From positions 1-24,691 of the forward strand of contig JAYRHW010000084.1 of the NCBI GenBank assembly GCA_041907145.1: DNA of 24,691 nucleotides, in the 5' to 3' direction. The position numbers and the translations under genes are program-made. Positions 8,095 to 15,736 of this stretch are shown one piece after another (the first letter of the stretch is position 1; every line of letters starts with the position of its first letter). Origin of the DNA: JAFLCA01 sp041907145 (lineage in GTDB: Bacteria; Bdellovibrionota_C; UBA2361; JAFLCA01). Under the pieces are notes generated by a model that worked only from the letters and a program-made list of their open reading frames with translations, was not told the origin of the DNA and searched no databases.

Positions 8095-8769
8095 ATGGAA
8101 CATTCGTCTCAGAGGCACAAAAAGCGGGTGCTGGTCGGCGAAGATAGCCCAGAGGGCCAGAAGCTCATTGCCGCATATCTCCGTACTCTCCCGGTTGAAT
8201 TCTCCGTCGTTGATAATGGACAGGCCTTACTTGATGTTGCGCGCAGCAAAGAAATTGATCTGATCCTTGTTGATACCTCGATGCCGGTCATGAGCGGCGA
8301 TGAAGCTGCCGGGATTCTCAGAGCCGAGGGGTTCTCTCGACCCATTATCTGTATTTCAGCCAGCAACTCGGACTGGATAGATGCGCAGCGTGAGAAGGCA
8401 CGCTTTGATGCAACGCTCGGCAAGCCGTTTGACCGTGATGTCTTTTTGCGGACAGTAGCCGGTTTCCTTGGATTGCCATACCAGCAGTCAATTCTCCCGG
8501 CTGAAACGTTCGAACCGCTTCAGAAGTCTTTTCTTGACCAGCTACCGGGGCAGATCGCCGCGATGCAGGAGGCACTTAGGACCAATAACTACAAGGAGCT
8601 CAAGTATCTTGCACATAAGTCTCGCGTGGCATCCTTGTTTGGATTCTCCAAAGTTGCGGAGATTTGCGCGCGAATCGACCAGAGCATACAGGATCAGCAG
8701 TATGATGGCCTGTCCTCTGCGCTCGAGGAACTCGTCGGCTGGATTGATGCCAGGAAACTTCCCGCTTAA
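8095..8769 (+). CDS. Response-regulator receiver plus HPt phosphotransfer protein
   Basis: This is a 224-residue protein from the ATG at 8095; a GTG at 8074 would add seven. Residues about 10-125 form a CheY-like receiver: acidic pair Glu16/Asp17 (VGEDSPEG), phospho-acceptor Asp60 in LILVDTSMPVMSG, and the conserved lysine in the GKPFD segment (Lys110). Residues about 135-224 resemble an HPt domain: a four-helix pattern with phosphorylatable His174 in LAHKSRVASLFG, matching the AHxLKxxAxxxG pattern. There is no DNA-binding, enzymatic or kinase domain. Such proteins pass phosphate inside multistep relays, so its partner hybrid histidine kinase must be elsewhere. It precedes an exported protein and the flagellin, but a role in motility is only suggested by position. 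Confidence 0.88.
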   Translation: MEHSSQRHKKRVLVGEDSPEGQKLIAAYLRTLPVEFSVVDNGQALLDVARSKEIDLILVDTSMPVMSGDEAAGILRAEGFSRPIICISASNSDWIDAQREKARFDATLGKPFDRDVFLRTVAGFLGLPYQQSILPAETFEPLQKSFLDQLPGQIAAMQEALRTNNYKELKYLAHKSRVASLFGFSKVAEICARIDQSIQDQQYDGLSSALEELVGWIDARKLPA

Positions 8770-8787
8770 ATTGCCGAATAGAAGGTT

Positions 8788-9240
8788 ATGCGTTCAGCGT
8801 TCCTTCCCGCTCTCCTGTGTATCACGCGTACCGCGTTCGCTGATGTATTTCACTGCGGTACTGTTTGGCGCTCAGTTCCATGTGAGCAAGCTGCCGGGCA
8901 CCCTTTTTCGCGACCCACCGTAAGCGCCGAGCAGGAGAAGCTCGAAATAACCGTAAAGCTTGAGGACTACGCGGAGTTTGTTGCCGCCGAAATGCATCAT
9001 CATGATTTTGAGGCCGATGGGGTGCGGGATTTTTGTCTGCGGGAAGATGTAAGTGTCGAGGAATGCCGGGCGCGTGCTCTGAAGGCAGATAGAAGTTTGA
9101 CGGCATTCTATCAGTCGAGCTTGAAGCTCATTCACCGCAAGCGCGAGCTCGCGCAGCATGAAGATGAAATTGCACTCAGGCGACAACGACTCGCGCAACC
9201 AGGCTCAAAGAAGTCTCGACGCCGCAGCCGGGACAGGTAG
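8788..9240 (+). CDS. Exported DUF4124-like small protein
   Basis: This 150-residue protein has a probable signal peptide: MRSAFLPALLCITRTAFA, with cleavage after residue 18. The mature N-terminus, DVFHC...WRSVPC (Cys23, Cys32), resembles the short DUF4124 fold, in which an aromatic-rich hairpin is held by two cysteines and followed by Gly-Pro-rich sequence. The remainder (about 50-150) is charged and helical and ends in a strongly basic tail (SKKSRRRSRDR). The ATG at 8788 has a good ribosome binding site (AGAAGG) and lies 18 bases after the REC-HPt stop, so the two are probably co-transcribed. Export to the periplasm is inferred. The function of DUF4124 proteins is unknown. Confidence 0.7.
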   Translation: MRSAFLPALLCITRTAFADVFHCGTVWRSVPCEQAAGHPFSRPTVSAEQEKLEITVKLEDYAEFVAAEMHHHDFEADGVRDFCLREDVSVEECRARALKADRSLTAFYQSSLKLIHRKRELAQHEDEIALRRQRLAQPGSKKSRRRSRDR

Positions 9241-9367
9241 TTCACGCAGGTACTTTAGATTCTGTGGCGCTTTTTTTTCTGGGCGTTACTAGAACCCACT
9301 CAGAGATGCCTCATAAAAACCTATTTAAATTAGATAGTTATCTCCATTTTCTACGAAAAATTACCAT

Positions 9368-9396
9368 TTTAGTTCCGCAGTGATTTCAGCCGATTA
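9368..9396 (+). promoter_or_regulatory. Probable sigma-28 (FliA) promoter for the flagellin gene
   Basis: GCCGATTA (9389-9396) matches the FliA -10 consensus GCCGATAA at seven of eight positions and ends 53 bases before the flagellin ATG. The best -35 candidate, TTTAGTTC (9368-9375), matches TAAAGTTT at five of eight, but the spacer is 13 rather than 11. The intergenic stretch 9241-9449 is otherwise AT-rich with no ORF. Confidence 0.5.
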
Positions 9397-9449
9397 CCTA
9401 ACTGAGAGCTGGACCGCCCGCTGCCCCCAGTTCTTGAAGTATTTGCTGT

Positions 9450-11333
9450 ATGGGCTTGGGACCAAACATAAGTGCGCTACTCGCTATTAGGCGATTAAAC
9501 AGCGCATCAAGCCTCGAAGGTCGCGCGATCGAGCGACTCGGGAGCGGTGTACGCATAAATCGGGCGAGCGATGACGCTGCTGGACTGTCGGTTTCGGCGC
9601 GCTTAAACGCCGACAGCCGCATCTATGGCCAGGCCATTCGAAATCTCAACGATGGAGTGAGTTACCTCAATATAGCCCAGGACACTGTCAGCCAGCTTTC
9701 TGGCATCACCGATCGGTTGCGCGAATTGGCCTCGCAGGCCTCCAATGGAACCTACAGTGCCAAACAGCGCAGCGCGCTTGACGGTGAAGCAAGCAAGCTC
9801 GTGAGTGAGTACAACAGACTCATAGCCTCCACGCAGTTCAATGGCAGCAGTATTTTCGCCAATGGCAGGATGACGATTCATTTGCAGGGTGGAACTGGAA
9901 CGCAAGGGATGGTGACTGCCCAGATTGGAGCGGGGCTTGCCACCTCTACGACCGCTGGTGGCAGCGGCGACAGCTACGATTTCGACTTTCAGTCCGGTGA
10001 TCTCTTCGGTAGTGGCGAATCTGTTTTGGCAGACTTTGATGGCGACGGAATCCTTGATGTCGTTACAGTATCTCCGGCTTCTAGCTACTTTACCGTCAAT
10101 AGCGGACATGCAGATGGAACATTTACTAATATTGGAAAATATACTCTTGGCGGATTGGGAATGCTGCGCGTTGGCGATTTTAACGGGGATGGAGCCAAAG
10201 ATCTGTTCCTTCAATCTGATAAGAATATTTCCATTTGGGAAAATGATGGTTCCGGAAATTTCACATCCAGCAATGTCTTCCAGCCTGTCGACAAGAATTT
10301 GGTCGACTTTCAAGTTGCTGACGTCAATAAAGACGGCATGGATGATATCGTGGTTAGTGGCAATGACGGACAGGATCTAAACGTCTGGAGATCGGCTGGG
10401 AACGGCAATTTCAATATCGCATTCTCTGACATCGGAAAAAGTGTTGGCACGTATGGAAAATTAGCGCTTGCCGATATGGATGGTGATCACTACGCCGATA
10501 TTGTAATCGGTGCGGTGAGCGGCGCCTCCATGCAGGTGATGCAAAACCAGGGAGCCGGAGTCTTCTTCTCCAGTGTCGCGAGTTTTAAAACTCAAGATGC
10601 ATCTATTACTGCTCTGACCATCGAGGACTGGGATAGTGATGGCCGGATGGATATCATGTATGGAACCAAGAATGGAGTTATCTCTCTAATCCATCAATCC
10701 GTTTCCGGGACTTTTCAGGATAACCTGCCGCTCATAGCGACCGGCTTGCCGTCAGTCTTATCTCTTCATGCAGTGGACTACGATCGTGACGGGGCACTGG
10801 ACGTTGTTGCGGGTGGGGTTCAAACCAACATGTTTAAGGGGAGTGGCGGCACGAGTTTTACCCTAGATAAGACCTATGCCACTTCGGGAAGTTCCGGCTT
10901 GGCTATGGGAGATTTAAACAATGATGGGCTGATGGACTTTATCGGCTTTGGAAGCAGCAACTATGTGGGCCTAGAATCAGATACACCTGGAAGCCCAGGT
11001 ACCACAACGACTACGAATTACATTGACCCAATTTCGCTCGCGACGGTGGGCGGAGCGCGCGCAGCTCTGACGACACTCAATTCCCTAGCTTTACGCATTA
11101 ATCAGGAGCTTTCCTACCTTGGCGCATCACAGAGCCGACTGGAAGTCAGTCTGCGAAATCTGGGCACGGCACGGCTTGAGACCGAGGCCGCGCGTAGCCG
11201 CATCGTCGATGCGGATATTGCGACGGAGACCAGCACCCTCGTTAGGGCCGGCATTCTGAAGCAGCTCGGGGCTGCGGTACTGGCACAGGCCAATCAGCAG
11301 CCAGCGCTGGTGTTGCAGCTCTTGCGAAATTAG
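9450..11333 (+). CDS. fliC: Flagellin with an inserted seven-repeat FG-GAP/VCBS beta-propeller
   Basis: This is a 627-residue protein. Residues 1-165 are the flagellin N-terminal D0/D1 region: RLGSGVRINRASDDAAGL, the LRELASQASNGTYS helix and STQFNGSSIF. Residues 525-627 are the C-terminal D1/D0 region: the LGASQSRLE helix, IVDADIATETS and the end LAQANQQPALVLQLLRN. The middle (about 175-515) is not ordinary D2/D3. It carries seven FG-GAP/VCBS calcium-loop motifs (DxDxDG...D type) at residues 195, 243, 291, 342, 393, 443 and 488, spaced 45-51 residues apart, as expected for a seven-bladed propeller of integrin-alpha type. The loop at 342 is DMDGDHYAD, with His for Gly. Short linkers (Gly/Ser about 165-175, Pro/Gly/Thr 513-523) join it to the flagellin core. 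There is no signal peptide, as expected for export by the flagellar apparatus. A sigma-28-like promoter lies upstream. Confidence 0.95.
   Translation: MGLGPNISALLAIRRLNSASSLEGRAIERLGSGVRINRASDDAAGLSVSARLNADSRIYGQAIRNLNDGVSYLNIAQDTVSQLSGITDRLRELASQASNGTYSAKQRSALDGEASKLVSEYNRLIASTQFNGSSIFANGRMTIHLQGGTGTQGMVTAQIGAGLATSTTAGGSGDSYDFDFQSGDLFGSGESVLADFDGDGILDVVTVSPASSYFTVNSGHADGTFTNIGKYTLGGLGMLRVGDFNGDGAKDLFLQSDKNISIWENDGSGNFTSSNVFQPVDKNLVDFQVADVNKDGMDDIVVSGNDGQDLNVWRSAGNGNFNIAFSDIGKSVGTYGKLALADMDGDHYADIVIGAVSGASMQVMQNQGAGVFFSSVASFKTQDASITALTIEDWDSDGRMDIMYGTKNGVISLIHQSVSGTFQDNLPLIATGLPSVLSLHAVDYDRDGALDVVAGGVQTNMFKGSGGTSFTLDKTYATSGSSGLAMGDLNNDGLMDFIGFGSSNYVGLESDTPGSPGTTTTTNYIDPISLATVGGARAALTTLNSLALRINQELSYLGASQSRLEVSLRNLGTARLETEAARSRIVDADIATETSTLVRAGILKQLGAAVLAQANQQPALVLQLLRN
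10032..10937 (+). repeat. Seven tandem FG-GAP/VCBS repeat units inside the flagellin
   Basis: Each unit is about 45-51 codons and contains one acidic loop: DFDGDGILD, DFNGDGAKD, DVNKDGMDD, DMDGDHYAD, DWDSDGRMD, DYDRDGALD and DLNNDGLMD, in order. The units have diverged at DNA level and are recognisable mainly in protein. The loops resemble the Ca2+ sites of integrin alpha-subunit propellers. Confidence 0.9.
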
Positions 11334-11343
11334 TCCCAGGGAC

Positions 11344-12387
11344 CTAGCTCCAGAAGGAGCCCTCTTGGATGTACATGAGCTGCTCGCGCAAGTCGGATAG
11401 TTGCTCATTCCAGTAACCGGGTGAGCCAAATTGCGGGAATGTGCGCTGAAAGGCCGGGTCTTTCCAGCGCCGTGCAATCCAAGCGCTGTAATGAATGAAT
11501 CTCAGAGCTCGCAGCGGCTCAATAAGGCGTAGGGTCGTGCGATCAAAGGTACGCATGCTTTCATAGCTGCTCAGCATTACTCCAAGCTGCCGGCGAGTCT
11601 CTTCATCTCTTCCCGGCAGTATTAGCCAGAGATCTTGAACACAGGGGCCATGCACGAAATCATCAAAGTCCAAGAGACAGGGCCCATCGCTTGCCCACAG
11701 AATATTCCCAAAATGGAAATCTCCGTGAATTCGCTGGTAGTCAGCCGCCTTAAACCAAGGCTCAGAAATGCTGCAAATATTTTCAATAACCTGGGAATAC
11801 GCGGGCGCAATTTCGGGAGGGAGGAATCCCTGGTCTCGTAAGAACTTTAAATTGGATATCCCGTAGGTCTCAGGATTAAGAGTGAGCCGATGCTGAGCAC
11901 GCTTTGACTTACCAACAGTGTGCAGCCGAGCCAGCAAACGCCCAATGCGTTCGAGCTCCTCGTCCCTAAGCTCGTCCGGAGAGCGTCCGCCGATTTTGGC
12001 AAAGACAGCACACCAAATAGGACAGCCCTCGACTTTGCGCAGGGTGCTGCCATCATCAAACGGCAAGGGGGCGGCTGCCGGCAGGTCGCTCTTTACCAAG
12101 TCAGCCAAGAACTCGTGTTCCTCAAGAATTTGTTCCTTGCTCCAGCGCCCAGGTCTGTAGAATTTAACCACCCGAAACAGGTCGAAGCGGCTTTTAACCG
12201 CGGTCTCATCAGGAACCTCTATTTCCACCTCATAGACGCGGTTCTCCATGCTGTTGAGTGCCAAGCAGCGCCCGGTGCAGCGCAGCCCGGCAGCTTCAAC
12301 CGACTGCAGAATGCGCTCGGGAGTCAGCTCATAAAAATACTGAGTAGCGGCATCGTCGGAGACAGTGGTTGTGGGCTTTTTCGTCAT
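11344..12387 (-). CDS. srkA: Stress response kinase A (YihE/RdoA family)
   Basis: This 347-residue cytoplasmic Ser/Thr kinase has the aminoglycoside-phosphotransferase-like fold of E. coli YihE, known for counteracting stress-induced death. Typical segments are all present: ALNSMENRVYEV; the ATP-binding lysine in VVKFYRPGRWS (Lys75), followed by the helix ILEEHEFL; the catalytic loop RIHGDFHFGNILW (Asp223, Asn228); and the metal-binding LLDFDDFVHGPCVQDLWL (Asp240). Length and motif order match the family. The ATG at 12385-12387 is supported by the conserved region starting about 20 residues later (LTPERILQSVE). It converges on the flagellin gene with only 10 bases between stop codons, and is divergent from rsmC across 48 bases. 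Confidence 0.95.
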   Translation of the reverse strand: MTKKPTTTVSDDAATQYFYELTPERILQSVEAAGLRCTGRCLALNSMENRVYEVEIEVPDETAVKSRFDLFRVVKFYRPGRWSKEQILEEHEFLADLVKSDLPAAAPLPFDDGSTLRKVEGCPIWCAVFAKIGGRSPDELRDEELERIGRLLARLHTVGKSKRAQHRLTLNPETYGISNLKFLRDQGFLPPEIAPAYSQVIENICSISEPWFKAADYQRIHGDFHFGNILWASDGPCLLDFDDFVHGPCVQDLWLILPGRDEETRRQLGVMLSSYESMRTFDRTTLRLIEPLRALRFIHYSAWIARRWKDPAFQRTFPQFGSPGYWNEQLSDLREQLMYIQEGSFWS

Positions 12388-12419
12388 AAGGTCCCATTAC
12401 TTTATAAGGAAAGTTAAAA

Positions 12420-12443
12420 ATGTTCTACTGCGGGCATGTCTGA
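12420..12443 (+). promoter_or_regulatory. Possible 7-codon leader ORF overlapping the rsmC start
   Basis: ATG at 12420 has AAGGA (12406-12410) nine bases upstream and encodes MFYCGHV before a TGA at 12441-12443. It overlaps the rsmC ATG (12436) in another frame. The rsmC start itself has no Shine-Dalgarno sequence at normal distance. Translational coupling or attenuation is possible, but chance cannot be excluded at this length. Confidence 0.3.
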
Positions 12444-13461
12444 CAGGGCCGTTGAGGCGCTATTCCATTATCTTGAGGCTGACGAGGCCGTCCGTATCGC
12501 TAGCAAGCGCGCTCTTTTCTTGCGGGCGCGCTTTGCTCCCCAGCTAAAGTTGCTGGCCGATAGGGAGCTTCATTGCTGCCAGACCTTCAAACGTGATGCG
12601 GAGCAGCTTGAGAATGCAGGCTTTACCGTCGTCACTAAGCCAGAGACGGGCTATGACCTTTGCCTGTATCTTGGAACGAAGCAGCGCGATGAGAACTTGG
12701 CAAACTTTGCCCAAGGTATCCGCGCACTACATCCTGGTGGGCTCTTTGTCTGTTGCCTGATGAATGAAGTCGGCGCAGCACGATTCGAGAAGGAATTGGG
12801 GAGTCTAGGTGAGCTGGCGCTGAGTTACGCCAAGAGTCACGCCCGAGTTTTTGGTATTCGGAGTAGCAGGGAGGTTCTGGCGTCGCCGATTCTCAGCGAG
12901 TGGCAAAGACGCGGGGAGCCCATAACAGTACCCGGAACTTCGCTGTTTTCTCGGCCGGGAATATTTGCCTGGGATAAGGTTGATCGCGGCTCCGAACTCT
13001 TGGTATCGCATCTCCCGGTAGATTTGCGTGGAGTCGTTGCCGACCTGGGCTCGGGTTATGGATACCTAGCCGCCAAGGTGCTCGAGACCTCGCCGAATGT
13101 GACAGAGCTGTGTCTATTCGAAGCCGAGAAGCTCGGACTCGAGGTCAGCGAGCGTTCGTTTGCCAAAATCAAAGCCAGCACCAAGATCAATTACTACTGG
13201 CATGACGTGACAACCGGTCTGCCGCGTAAGGATTTTGATACCATTATAACGAATCCTCCGTTTCATACCGGCCGGCAAACTTCCTTTGCTCTAGGGGAGA
13301 AATTCGTGCAGGTGGCGGCCGCTGCGCTGAAGCCTCAGGGGCAGCTGTATTTAGTCGCTAATATGCATCTTCCCTATGAACGATTGCTTGGCGAGCTTTT
13401 CTCGTCGCAGGAGCAAATTGCTAGCCGCATAGGATTCAAGGTTCTCAAGGCTATCAAATGA
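12436..13461 (+). CDS. rsmC: 16S rRNA guanine-N2 methyltransferase, RsmC/RlmG-like
   Basis: The protein has 341 residues and the duplicated layout of RsmC/RlmG. A degenerate N-terminal methyltransferase-like half (1-160; DLCLYLG...GGLFVCC) is followed by an active C-terminal half. FSRPGIFAWDKVDRGSELL leads into motif I VADLGSGYG (201-209) and the catalytic NPPFH (273-277), the signature of N2-guanine methylation. The usual target is 16S G1207 (RsmC) or 23S G1835 (RlmG); sequence alone does not separate them. No other in-frame start precedes the ATG at 12436, because a stop lies at 12415. Its TGA overlaps the ATG of the next gene (ATGA, 13458-13461), coupling two rRNA-modifying enzymes. Confidence 0.88.
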   Translation: MSDRAVEALFHYLEADEAVRIASKRALFLRARFAPQLKLLADRELHCCQTFKRDAEQLENAGFTVVTKPETGYDLCLYLGTKQRDENLANFAQGIRALHPGGLFVCCLMNEVGAARFEKELGSLGELALSYAKSHARVFGIRSSREVLASPILSEWQRRGEPITVPGTSLFSRPGIFAWDKVDRGSELLVSHLPVDLRGVVADLGSGYGYLAAKVLETSPNVTELCLFEAEKLGLEVSERSFAKIKASTKINYYWHDVTTGLPRKDFDTIITNPPFHTGRQTSFALGEKFVQVAAAALKPQGQLYLVANMHLPYERLLGELFSSQEQIASRIGFKVLKAIK

Positions 13462-14165
13462 TTCGCCTCGATCGCTTACTGTCCAATCGTGGTTATTGTT
13501 CGCGGCGTGATGTGCGCAATTTGATTCGTGAAGGGCGGGTAGCCGTGGCAGGTAAGCCTCCACGCTCCGCGGATCAAGATGTTGACCCTGCGTTAGTAAC
13601 TTTCGACTCCGAGCCTCTCGATCCCGCTGAAGGTATAGTCATCATGCTGCACAAGCCGGCTGGTTACAGCTGCAGTCACAAGGAGCTCGGCAATCTAGTC
13701 TATGATTTACTGCCTTCGCGCTTTTCGCAGCGAAAGCCCGCCCTTTCCACCGTGGGGCGACTCGATAAAGATACTACAGGATTATTGCTTCTCACAGATG
13801 ATGGCGAGCTGCTTCATAATTTGACCTCGCCAAAGAAGCATGTACCGAAGCGATACTATGTTGAGCTCGCCAAGCCGATGGCGGGCAACGAGAAGGAGAT
13901 CTTTGCAAGCGGCGATTTGGTCCTGCCTGAAGAGGACTCTCCGCTACTTCCTGCTGAGCTGGAAATTATCAACCCAACAACCGCTTACCTAGTGCTGCAT
14001 GAGGGGCGCTATCACCAGATAAAGAGAATGTTCGAGGCGTTGGGCAATTCGGTGCTCTCCTTGCACCGGCAGCGATTTGGAGCGTTGGAGTTGTTAGACT
14101 TAGCGGAAGGGGCATGGAAGTTCCTTTCTGCGGAGGAGATTACGATGGCTTCTCGAGCCCCCTAA
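13458..14165 (+). CDS. rsuA: 16S rRNA pseudouridine synthase, RsuA family
   Basis: This 235-residue protein begins with an S4 RNA-binding domain (residues 1-50; LDRLLSNRGYCSRRDVRNLI). The RsuA/RluB catalytic domain follows: VGRLDKDTTGLLLLTDDG contains the catalytic Asp103, KRYYVEL follows, and EGRYHQIKRMFEALGN is the late conserved motif. HKPAGYSCSH (65-74) is typical of the small-subunit RsuA group, which makes pseudouridine 516 in 16S rRNA. It overlaps rsmC by four bases, so the two are probably translationally coupled and act together in 30S maturation. Assignment to RsuA rather than RluB/RluE rests on length and motif wording only. Confidence 0.92.
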   Translation: MIRLDRLLSNRGYCSRRDVRNLIREGRVAVAGKPPRSADQDVDPALVTFDSEPLDPAEGIVIMLHKPAGYSCSHKELGNLVYDLLPSRFSQRKPALSTVGRLDKDTTGLLLLTDDGELLHNLTSPKKHVPKRYYVELAKPMAGNEKEIFASGDLVLPEEDSPLLPAELEIINPTTAYLVLHEGRYHQIKRMFEALGNSVLSLHRQRFGALELLDLAEGAWKFLSAEEITMASRAP

Positions 14166-14273
14166 CTAAATCCCCCTTAAGCCCGATCTGAGGCTAGACG
14201 ACTATATATGGAGCGGTTGGTTTCTTAGCTCTGCGCATCTAGTGTAATTATCGGATATTACTAGGAAAAGCCA

Positions 14274-15650
14274 ATGGATGGCGGCCTCCCAGCACTGCTA
14301 AATCCGCTCCAGCGATTGCGGGGCACCGGCTTTGAATTTGGCCGCCGGCTCAATCTACGCATCACTCATACAGAACAGGCCGTAGCGGCTAAGAGCGATC
14401 TAAAGGGCTTTGTTAAATCGCTGCTGAAGGAGGACGACGCTGCCGTGTCGTTCATCGAGCGTTCGCGTAGCCGCGGAAGCTATGCGGCATCTCAACTTGA
14501 AAAAATTTCCGAGCAGAACGGAGACAGGAAGGACGATGAACCAACCGGCCTCGAAAAGATGCTCGGCGAATTCAAGGATCTAATCGACAAGCTCTACGAA
14601 CTCGGCGATCCACCGGCAACAGGCAATGATCCCGGGGCCAAAGAGCGCGAAGCTATTTTCAACCGTCTTGGCGAGCTGGCTAACGACGATTCTGTCAAAG
14701 GCGCGCTCGAACTTCTTTCAGGATTCGAGGAGCGTCTCAGCAGCGGTAAGGCCAGCATCGAGGACATTCTCAATGAGGCCGCCCAACACGACGACCTATT
14801 CGGCAAAGGCTTTCTTCGTTCAATTAAGAATGGTGAGGTAGGAGCGATAAAGCAGATCACCGACATGCTGCGCTCAGTTACAAGCCCGGATTTCACTTCC
14901 GAAAATATTGATAAGGATCAGCTTGAGGTCATATCAAGCCAGGTTGACTCCGCTTTGGTCACGGCCAAGGGCGTATTTAGCAAACCGGAAGAGCATTCCG
15001 TAATCGAAGGCGGGCTCGATGGCTTAATAGCCATGATCAAGCGATTAAAAAAGCTCATGAAAGAAAAGGGCGACTCACTGGAGTCACCTGAAGTTCGCAA
15101 AGCCCTGGACGATGAAATCGTCAAGACTAACTCGGCCTTGCAGACAACGCTCAAGAGCCCAAACTTTCAAGAATTCATCAAGCTGGTGTCCGGCTATCAG
15201 CAAGCACTCGAGAGGCCGCAGAGCAATGCCAAAGTAATCGGTGATCTTTTGGATAAGGATCGCTGGCTCGTCGGCTCCCGCGTGCCGGAACTCTTCCGCA
15301 AGGGGCAGTCATGGGACATCAAAAACCTCATCACTACTTTTGGCAAGCTTGCCGACCTGCAAATTACCTCGGAAACAGCCAATCCAGAGGCTCTCGATGG
15401 AATCATTAATTCCCTGCGTGATGCAAAGCGATTAGTGAAAGGTGAAAAGAAGCATATCGATATCGATGCCATCGTTAAGAAGGCCTCTGCCCTTCGCCAA
15501 GCCATAGACCAGGTCAAAGCCAAGGTCATTGAGATAAACTCCAGTATTGCGCTTGGAATCAAGGATGATGTGGACAAAGCTCTTGGTGCGCATTCGGGTC
15601 TGGCGGGGGAGCGAGCGGCTTTTCTGTTGGTCATTGATGATCAGAAGTGA
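14274..15650 (+). CDS. Unrecognised acidic/helical protein
   Basis: This is a 458-residue ORF with ATG at 14274 and an AGGAA ribosome binding site eight bases upstream. I recognise no family. There is no signal peptide, no membrane span and no cysteine. The sequence is predicted to be almost wholly alpha-helical, rich in Lys, Asp, Glu, Leu and Ser, with many amphipathic stretches such as LEKMLGEFKDLIDKLYEL, SVIEGGLDGLIAMIKRLKKL and VKKASALRQAIDQVKAKVIE. Local similarity between segments (a short helix, then DLL or DIL, then a hydrophilic turn) hints at degenerate helical repeats. It sits alone between rsuA and a convergent MuiA gene and has normal local composition. It could be a structural, scaffold or secreted-effector protein; nothing in the sequence decides. 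Confidence 0.8.
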   Translation: MDGGLPALLNPLQRLRGTGFEFGRRLNLRITHTEQAVAAKSDLKGFVKSLLKEDDAAVSFIERSRSRGSYAASQLEKISEQNGDRKDDEPTGLEKMLGEFKDLIDKLYELGDPPATGNDPGAKEREAIFNRLGELANDDSVKGALELLSGFEERLSSGKASIEDILNEAAQHDDLFGKGFLRSIKNGEVGAIKQITDMLRSVTSPDFTSENIDKDQLEVISSQVDSALVTAKGVFSKPEEHSVIEGGLDGLIAMIKRLKKLMKEKGDSLESPEVRKALDDEIVKTNSALQTTLKSPNFQEFIKLVSGYQQALERPQSNAKVIGDLLDKDRWLVGSRVPELFRKGQSWDIKNLITTFGKLADLQITSETANPEALDGIINSLRDAKRLVKGEKKHIDIDAIVKKASALRQAIDQVKAKVIEINSSIALGIKDDVDKALGAHSGLAGERAAFLLVIDDQK

Positions 15651-15685
15651 GTCTGCCGCTTTGTAGAATACCCCCCAAAAGAAAA

Positions 15686-15717
15686 GGCCCAGGTTGAAGG
15701 AGAATTCAACCCGGGCC
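15686..15717 (-). terminator. Rho-independent terminator for the MuiA-family gene
   Basis: A 13-bp stem with one mismatch (GGCCCAGGTTGAA, 15686-15698, with TTCAACCCGGGCC, 15705-15717) encloses a six-base loop. On the minus strand it is followed by TTTTCTTTT, and it lies 19 bases after the MuiA stop. The plus strand has no T-run, so it serves the minus-strand gene. Confidence 0.85.
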
Positions 15718-15736
15718 GAAAATCGAGCTCCCTGCC

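Noticed and set aside
11333..11360. Small hairpins between flagellin and srkA as a bidirectional terminator
   Set aside because: The stems are only four to five pairs and no T-run follows on either strand.
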